Below, piece by piece: positions 1-4,138 of a stretch of 6,180 nt of DNA. Origin of the DNA: JBCCQH01 sp039024435 (GTDB lineage Bacteria; Bacteroidota; Bacteroidia; J057; JADKCL01); contig JBCCQH010000191.1 in NCBI GenBank assembly GCA_039024435.1, positions 1 to 6,180 of the forward strand, in the 5' to 3' direction. Position numbers and translations under genes: made by a program. The first letter of the stretch is position 1; every line of letters starts with the position of its first letter. The notes below the pieces were generated by a model that searched no databases, had not been told where the DNA came from, and saw only the letters and a list, made by a program, of their open reading frames with translations.

Positions 1-1
1 C

Positions 2-1630
2 AGCAGCACGAGTGCTTCGGTGACGAGCTTTGGCTGTTCGGACATTGGCGGGAACAGCGTGGTCCTCACGGTGAGTGATCAGAGTAGCAATACCGACACC
101 TGTACCGCCACGGTGACGGTGTCGGATACAATAGCTCCGACCGCGGTGTGCCAGACGGTTTCTGTCTTCTTGGACGCTTCCGGCAACGGTAGCATCACCA
201 GCAGTGACGTGGACGGCGGTTCGAATGACAACTGTTCCATCAGCAGCCTTACCGTCAGTGCGACCACTTTTGGGTGTTCGGACCTGGGCAACAATACGGT
301 GACTTTGACGGTGACCGACTCGTCGAGCAATGTTGATTCCTGCACGGCTTCGGTGGTGGTGGCGGATACGGTAGCTCCGACGGCTTCCTGCTTGAACGTA
401 ACGGTGCAGCTCGATGCGATGGGCAGTGCCTCGATCACGACCACCGACATTGACGGCGGTAGCACCGACGCTTGTGGGGTGGACAGCCTCGCCCTCTCGG
501 CTACGACCTTCGGCTGTGCCGAGGTGGGCAGCAACGCGATCACCTTGGCGGTATTCGATGTGAATGGCAATGTCGGCACCTGTACCGCTACCGTCACGGT
601 AGAAGATACGGTGGCTCCGACCGCGGTGTGTACCAGCACGACCATTTACCTGGATGCCAATGGCAATGCCGTGCTCGATCCCGCAGCCGTGGACGGGGGC
701 AGCAGCGATAACTGTAGCATCGACAGTTCCTCGGTGGACGTGGCCCTGTTTACCTGTGTCGATACCGGGGCGAATCCGGTAGTACTGACGGTATTTGATG
801 CGGGCGGCAACTCCGATGCTTGTACGACCACGATCTTCGTGGAAGATACGCTGGCGCCGAATGCGGTTTGCCAGAACATCACGGTGTTCCTCAACCCGAT
901 GGGCATGGGCGGTGCACCCCCTGCGGCGCTCGACGGCGGTTCGACCGACAACTGTGGGGTGACCGGCTTCAACTCGCAACCCATGATGTTCGGCTGTGCG
1001 GATGTGGGCATGCCGATTGATCGGACGCTGCTCGTATTCGATGCGGCGGGCAATCTGGACAGTTGTCTGGCTATGGTAATGGTACTGGATACGGTGCCGC
1101 CGCTGATGCTCTGCGTCCCCGATACCATTTACCTGGACCAAACCGGTACCGCAACCTTGCAACCTTCTGACATCGACGGGGGGAGCCAGGATGCGTGCGG
1201 ACCGGTTGCCTTGAGCTTGAGCCAGACCAGCTTCAATGGGCAATTTGTCGGGCTGAACCAAGTGACGCTGTTCGGAACTGACCCGAATGGCAACGTCGAC
1301 AGTTGTACGGCGGAGGTGACCGTAGCGGATACCCTCGGCACCGGAGTGGAGGAAGGACTGCTGGGAGCCAACTTCGAGTTGGAGCTCTGGCCGAACCCGA
1401 CCTTCGACGATGTCAACGTGAAGATCGTTTGCGAGGCCTGCTGGAACGTGGACGGCATGGTGCTGCGCCTGGTCAGTGTCGCCGGACAAGTGGTCCTCCA
1501 ACGTGAGATCAGCATGGAAGCCGGGGAGCACCGCACCCGCATTGATCTGCGGGGACTTTCCGCCGGACCGTACATGTTGATGCTGGAGCGCGACGGAGAA
1601 CGGATCAGCCGCCGCGTGGTGAAGTTCTGA
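2..1630 (+). CDS. HYR-like repeat protein with T9SS C-terminal sorting domain (5' partial)
   Basis: This is the C-terminal 542 residues of a secreted protein; the frame is open to the left edge and enters in the middle of a repeat, so the true start lies upstream and the GTG at 20 is internal. Five complete hyalin-like repeats (about residues 45-445) follow the partial one. Each begins APTAVC or similar, carries a DGGS-[TSN]-D-[NA]-C motif and ends in a V-x-DT strand, and most have four cysteines. Residues about 446-542 form a T9SS type A sorting domain: a WPNPT motif (1388-1402), a GLSAGPYML strand and a basic C-terminus ending in VVKF. Proteins with such a tail are carried across the outer membrane by T9SS and usually anchored or released there. 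HYR-type domains are immunoglobulin-like and often adhesive. The family assignment is strong; the ligand is unknown. An intrinsic terminator follows the stop by 22 bp. Confidence 0.93.
   Translation, partial: SSTSASVTSFGCSDIGGNSVVLTVSDQSSNTDTCTATVTVSDTIAPTAVCQTVSVFLDASGNGSITSSDVDGGSNDNCSISSLTVSATTFGCSDLGNNTVTLTVTDSSSNVDSCTASVVVADTVAPTASCLNVTVQLDAMGSASITTTDIDGGSTDACGVDSLALSATTFGCAEVGSNAITLAVFDVNGNVGTCTATVTVEDTVAPTAVCTSTTIYLDANGNAVLDPAAVDGGSSDNCSIDSSSVDVALFTCVDTGANPVVLTVFDAGGNSDACTTTIFVEDTLAPNAVCQNITVFLNPMGMGGAPPAALDGGSTDNCGVTGFNSQPMMFGCADVGMPIDRTLLVFDAAGNLDSCLAMVMVLDTVPPLMLCVPDTIYLDQTGTATLQPSDIDGGSQDACGPVALSLSQTSFNGQFVGLNQVTLFGTDPNGNVDSCTAEVTVADTLGTGVEEGLLGANFELELWPNPTFDDVNVKIVCEACWNVDGMVLRLVSVAGQVVLQREISMEAGEHRTRIDLRGLSAGPYMLMLERDGERISRRVVKF
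134..1336 (+). repeat. Five tandem 80-residue HYR-like repeats
   Basis: Units start at 134, 374, 614, 854 and 1097, each 240 bp except the fourth (243 bp, 81 residues). The consensus has cysteines at positions 6, 34, 48 and 70, a YLDxxG strand near position 12 and VDGGS near position 26. Unit 4 is the most divergent and methionine-rich. Unit 5 has glycine in place of cysteine 48. The partial unit before 134 shows that the array continues upstream. Confidence 0.9.
1337..1630 (+). other. T9SS type A C-terminal sorting domain
   Basis: This is a sub-region of the first gene. After a short linker (GTGVEEG) come the hallmark L-W-P-N-P-T opening, a beta-rich body with R-L-V-S-V-A-G-Q-V-V, the L-S-A-G-P-Y-M-L segment and a terminal R-R-V-V-K-F. 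In Bacteroidota this order marks substrates of the Por/type IX secretion system. The domain is normally removed at the cell surface after export. Confidence 0.9.
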
Positions 1631-1652
1631 TTCCCAAAAGTATAGATCAATC

Positions 1653-1689
1653 ATCGCCCCCGCCGACGCCGGTTGGGGGCGATTTTTTT
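1653..1689 (+). terminator. Rho-independent terminator of the HYR-repeat gene
   Basis: A perfect 9-bp stem pairs ATCGCCCCC (1653-1661) with GGGGGCGAT (1675-1683) around a 13-nt loop that can itself pair CCG with CGG. The stem runs directly into seven T residues (1683-1689). It lies 22 bp after the TGA stop, so it should end the transcript of the upstream gene. Confidence 0.88.
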
Positions 1690-1710
1690 AGTAAGCTGCC
1701 TCCAGTCAAG

Positions 1711-1864
1711 GTTTCTGGGATGGCGGTGCGCGTTTGGAAGAGCGAAATGGATAGCGCTGAGTTGTTGATTCGACCGGATCTGTACGGACTGTTCGCCGGA
1801 CCTTACATGCTCATCTGCAACCATAGGGCAAAGCGCAGTGCGCGCTACAGGGCGAAATTCTTGA
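1711..1864 (+). pseudogene. Decayed copy of a T9SS C-terminal sorting domain
   Basis: Frame 1 of this stretch reads VSGMAVRV, then MDSAELLIRPDLYGL, then FAGPYML and ends RAKF. It aligns with the sorting domain of the gene just upstream (VDGMVLRL, MEAGEHRTRIDLRGL, SAGPYML, VVKF) with one internal deletion of roughly ten residues. From GL to KF both segments are exactly 25 residues. At DNA level 27 of 33 bases match between 1777-1809 and 1544-1576, counted by eye. The upstream gene ends TTC-TGA; here one extra T gives TTC-T-TGA, so the stop (1862-1864) is out of frame and the frame stays open to 2076 with no recognisable protein. The WPNP opening and any passenger domain are missing. I read it as the relic of a lost or duplicated T9SS substrate gene. 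A small expressed ORF starting at 1720 is possible but unlikely, since it has no signal peptide. Confidence 0.72.
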
Positions 1865-1882
1865 TCGAAAAGTTGGGGCAAA

Positions 1883-1919
1883 GAGATTGCTTCCGGCTAT
1901 TTTTCCGGGCCGCAATCTC
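1883..1919. repeat. Hairpin with 8-bp perfect outer stem
   Basis: GAGATTGC (1883-1890) pairs perfectly with GCAATCTC (1912-1919). An inner TCCGG/CCGGG stem (1892-1896 with 1905-1909, one G-T wobble) encloses the loop CTATTTTT. No T-run follows on the + strand, so it is not a typical intrinsic terminator. It could be a protein-binding site, an RNA structure or the end of a decayed element. Confidence 0.5.
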
Positions 1920-1923
1920 GTAT

Positions 1924-1941
1924 GCAAAACAAATATTTTGC
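1924..1941. repeat. Small inverted repeat GCAAAA/TTTTGC
   Basis: GCAAAA (1924-1929) and TTTTGC (1936-1941) form a 6-bp stem with a 6-nt loop, five bases after the larger hairpin. The AT-rich stem is weak as RNA, and the palindromic form would also suit a dimeric regulator. No function can be assigned. Confidence 0.35.
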
Positions 1942-2196
1942 CAAATGATACCTCTCACGATAAGCAGTAAAGGGTCAACAACGCAGAAATGGCGATCTGA
2001 CAAGAAAAACCGCGACACTTTGGCCCAAGATCCAACACCTCGGGACCAAATAATTTTTCCGAATTCTTTTATCTGATCGATATGCTATTTATTTTTACCG
2101 CTATAGCTGGGAAGAGGATCATCAATCAACCCCCGAGATTCGAAATTAGAAGAGGCTCTGACAGAATAGAACGCGAAACTCGAATCCCCCTCCCGC

Positions 2197-2226
2197 TTGT
2201 CGATTTGCCTTTGAACTTTACCTTTA
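2197..2226 (+). promoter_or_regulatory. Candidate Bacteroidota-type promoter for the fibre gene
   Basis: TTG (2197-2199) lies 19 bp before TACCTTTA (2219-2226), which matches seven of eight positions of the Bacteroidota -7 element TAnnTTTG. The TTG-N19-TAnnTTTG arrangement agrees with promoters known in this phylum. Transcription would start near 2233 and leave a leader of about 110 nt. A weaker alternative is TTG at 2281 with TACACTTT at 2301, where the spacing inside the -7 element is one base too long. Confidence 0.35.
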
Positions 2227-2341
2227 GGTGTTTGACTGCACGATTTTTTCGTGAAGTCCGGTCACTTATACTCAATTCTATTGTCATCACAATTAGAAGA
2301 TACACTTTACTCGATTAATCAACTTAATTGTCTGACCAACT

Positions 2342-2782
2342 ATGAAAAAGATTCTGATTGCGCTCCTCCTGGGGCTGTTTGTGTCGTTTTCGCTTTCGGC
2401 CCAAACGCTAAACGAAACTTTGGGTTCCGGCGCGGGAGCCAGCATTTCCACCGGAGACTTCAACACTTTTATCGGCGACTCGGCCGGTACGACCAACTCC
2501 TCCGGCTCCAACAACACCTTTGTCGGTGAGCAGGCGGGTTACGGCAACCGTTCGGCATCGGACAATACCTTTATCGGTCAGAACTCAGGTGTGTCAAACA
2601 CCACCGGGGCAGACAATACGTTCCTGGGCACCCGGGCGGGCTTCAATAGCACCGCCACCGACAACACCTTCATCGGATCGGAAGCCGGTTACAACAACAC
2701 TTCCGGTTCGGACAATACCTTTGTCGGGGAGACCTCGGGCTACGAAAACACTACTGGCCGCGACAACACCTTCCTCGGGTAA
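2342..2782 (+). CDS. N-terminal fragment of the fibre protein (NTFxG repeats)
   Basis: If the TAA at 2780-2782 is real, this 146-residue product is what is made from the first start. MKK followed by a hydrophobic run and LSA-Q gives a signal peptide with predicted cleavage after residue 20. Residues 41-146 are six NTF[IVL]G-xx-[AS]G repeats and the start of a seventh. The start is set by the signal peptide; no Shine-Dalgarno sequence precedes it, which is usual in Bacteroidota, and the ATG follows ACCAACT. The fragment lacks the YadA-like head, chaperone domain and coiled coil, so it probably cannot trimerise or fold as the full protein would. Confidence 0.7.
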   Translation: MKKILIALLLGLFVSFSLSAQTLNETLGSGAGASISTGDFNTFIGDSAGTTNSSGSNNTFVGEQAGYGNRSASDNTFIGQNSGVSNTTGADNTFLGTRAGFNSTATDNTFIGSEAGYNNTSGSDNTFVGETSGYENTTGRDNTFLG

Positions 2783-3190
2783 GACTCCGGCTACAACAAT
2801 ACCGACGGGGACGACAATACCTTCATCGGTAGCACGGCCGGTCGGACCAATACCACCGGCTACCGCAACACCTTTGTGGGCAACGAAGCCGGTTACGACA
2901 ACACCGAAGGCCACCACAACACAGCGGTCGGTGATTCGGCGGGTACGGACTGCGGGGTTGGGCTCTACAATACCTTCATTGGGGCCGCGGCCGGAGCCGC
3001 CACCGAGCACGCGGATTACAATACGTTCATCGGGTCTTACGCCGGCTGGGACAACAACCGGACGAATTCGACCACCAATGCCAACCGCAATACCTACGTG
3101 GGCTTTCTCTGTGGCTTTAGCAACCGGATCGGGGAGGACAATGTCGGTATGGGCGCTTACGCCGACTTCAACAATACTGCGCGTTCCCGT
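2462..3190 (+). repeat. About fourteen tandem NTFxG repeats, mostly 51 bp
   Basis: The consensus is N-T-F-[IVL]-G-x-x-[AS]-G-x-x-N-x-[TS]-x-x-[DN]. Most units are 17 residues; unit 4 has 16 and unit 12 has 23. The period suggests a beta-helical stalk in which each NTFxG forms one strand. The units differ at DNA level, so this is not a recent expansion. Unit 7 carries the TAA stop. Confidence 0.85.
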
Positions 3191-4111
3191 TGTACATTTA
3201 TTGGGGCCAACATCGACGTGCGGGACAATGACGGTGTGGCGATCGGCTACAGTGCGGGCATCGGGCAGGAGTTTGCGGTGGCCATCGGCAACTATGCGGA
3301 CGTGAACCAGGAATACGGAGTGGCCCTCGGTGGCATCACTTATGTGAATGGCGATTACGGGGTGGCCATCGGTTACCTGGATACCGTTACCGGTGCTCGG
3401 GGGGTGGCCGTAGGCTACGATGCGTCCTCAACTGCCGCGGATGCCGTAGCGGCGGGCTATTTGGCAAATGCTTCCAACACCAATGCGATCGCCATCGGTG
3501 CGAACTCAGCGGCCAGCGGGGAAAACTCAGTCGCCATCGGGTACGCCTCCAGCGTGACCGCCAACAACTACGTCTACATCGGCAACAGTACCACCGCATC
3601 CATCGGTGGGGTCGTGAACTGGACCGCAACCTCGGATGCACGCTTCAAAAACGACGTGCGCGAAGACATCGGGGGATTGGACTTTATTTTGAAATTGCGC
3701 CCGGTTTCTTACAACATGGACGTCAATGCGATTGAGCAATTCCACGGGCGGACCTTGCCTCCCGAATTGCAGGTGGCAGCGCAGGACAAATCAAAGGTGC
3801 GCTACTCGGGCTTCCTGGCCCAGGAAGTGGAGGAAGCCGCCCAGGTCACCGGCTATGACTTCAGCGGGATCGACACCCCGGACAGTGAAGATGACGCCTA
3901 CGGAATCCGTTACGCAGAATTCGTGGTGCCGCTGGTCAAAGCGGTCCAAGAACTCAATGCAAAAATCGAATCGCAACGCGCGGTCATCTCGGAACAAACT
4001 GACCTCATTGGGAGCTACGAGTCCGCAATGGAGGAGATGCGTTTGCGTCTGAATGCAATGGAGGCGGAAGTGCGGCAGCAATCAAGCACCAAGCAAGTCG
4101 TCAACAAGTAA
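2876..4111 (+). CDS. C-terminal fragment of the fibre protein: YadA-like head repeats and peptidase S74 domain
   Basis: This is the continuation of the same frame after the premature stop. The first possible start is the GTG at 2876, inside an NTFVG repeat, so it is an unlikely natural start; no signal peptide would be present. It holds the last NTFxG repeats, eight exact 14-residue [GAS]VAIG-type repeats with a partial ninth (3233-3589), and the S74 domain beginning at the Ser codon 3632-3634 with its Lys at 3647-3649. In the S74 family this domain assists trimer folding and then cuts itself off just before the Ser. The end carries the common YAE-xVPLVKAVQELN helix and a heptad-like coiled coil. 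The next gene starts 27 bp later. Confidence 0.7.
   Translation: MGNEAGYDNTEGHHNTAVGDSAGTDCGVGLYNTFIGAAAGAATEHADYNTFIGSYAGWDNNRTNSTTNANRNTYVGFLCGFSNRIGEDNVGMGAYADFNNTARSRCTFIGANIDVRDNDGVAIGYSAGIGQEFAVAIGNYADVNQEYGVALGGITYVNGDYGVAIGYLDTVTGARGVAVGYDASSTAADAVAAGYLANASNTNAIAIGANSAASGENSVAIGYASSVTANNYVYIGNSTTASIGGVVNWTATSDARFKNDVREDIGGLDFILKLRPVSYNMDVNAIEQFHGRTLPPELQVAAQDKSKVRYSGFLAQEVEEAAQVTGYDFSGIDTPDSEDDAYGIRYAEFVVPLVKAVQELNAKIESQRAVISEQTDLIGSYESAMEEMRLRLNAMEAEVRQQSSTKQVVNK
3233..3589 (+). repeat. YadA-head-like 14-residue repeats
   Basis: Eight consecutive units of exactly 14 residues begin with [GAS]-V-A-[IVL]-G or close variants (GVAIGYSAG, AVAIGNYAD, SVAIGYASS), followed by a partial ninth (YVYIGNS). 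The 14-residue period with x-[AV]-x-[IV]-G is typical of the left-handed trimeric beta-roll of YadA-type adhesin heads. It connects the NTFxG stalk to the S74 domain. Confidence 0.8.
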
Positions 4112-4138
4112 CCTCCGTTGTCCGAAAATCAACCAACA

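Larger units (their letters stand above)
1865..2341. other. Intergenic region without a recognisable gene
   Basis: This 477-bp stretch is clearly AT-richer than its neighbours. The open frames in it (for example 2082-2318) give low-complexity or basic translations with no signal peptide, motif or repeat, so none is called. It holds two adjacent inverted repeats (1883-1919 and 1924-1941), a candidate promoter (2197-2226) and an imperfect inverted repeat at 2276-2298 in the presumed leader of the fibre gene. Otherwise I see nothing in it. Confidence 0.6.
2342..4111 (+). pseudogene. Trimeric fibre protein with S74 chaperone domain, split by an in-frame TAA
   Basis: One frame of 589 codons plus a terminal stop is open from 2342 to 4111 except for TAA at 2780-2782 (codon 147). 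Domains in order: signal peptide (1-20), about 14 NTFxG repeats mostly of 17 residues (41-283), YadA-head-like repeats of 14 residues (298-416), a peptidase S74 (endosialidase-type chaperone) domain from S431, and a coiled coil (about 524-580). The S74 motif SDARFK gives Ser431 and Lys436, the spacing of the known self-cleavage dyad. The premature stop falls in a variable site right after NTFLG, in the seventh repeat. Reverting one base would give Gln, Lys or Glu, all suited to that site. The frame is otherwise intact on both sides, which suggests a recent mutation, a sequencing error or readthrough rather than old decay. By analogy it would form a trimeric surface fibre. No T9SS tail is visible. 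Confidence 0.85.

Noticed and set aside
79..1650. Three long open frames on the - strand (79-645, 646-1128, 1129-1650)
   Set aside because: They lie exactly opposite the HYR repeats and the sorting domain, and their translations merely echo the 80-residue period (recurring SVLPPS and AVGATVS). No signal peptide or motif is seen.
2082..2318. A 78-codon frame in the intergenic region
   Set aside because: It has no signal peptide, motif or plausible composition, and lies in AT-rich DNA that contains a candidate promoter.
2462..3190. Regularly spaced repeats as a CRISPR array
   Set aside because: The period is 51 bp with degenerate repeats that stay in frame and encode NTFxG; there are no identical repeats with unique spacers.
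2520..3305. A 261-residue + strand frame overlapping the fibre gene in another phase
   Set aside because: Its translation is a Thr/Pro/Arg/Ser-rich low-complexity chain, caused by reading 51-bp repeats out of frame. It ends inside the YadA-like head with no domain of its own.
3632..4108. S74 domain as a sign of a prophage tail module
   Set aside because: The protein has a signal peptide and YadA-like repeats, and the neighbours are exported repeat proteins; no other phage gene is present. S74 domains also occur on bacterial surface proteins.
4112..4138. A separate promoter or terminator between the fibre and propeller genes
   Set aside because: Only 27 bases are available and they contain neither a stem with a T-run nor a TTG/TAnnTTTG pair.
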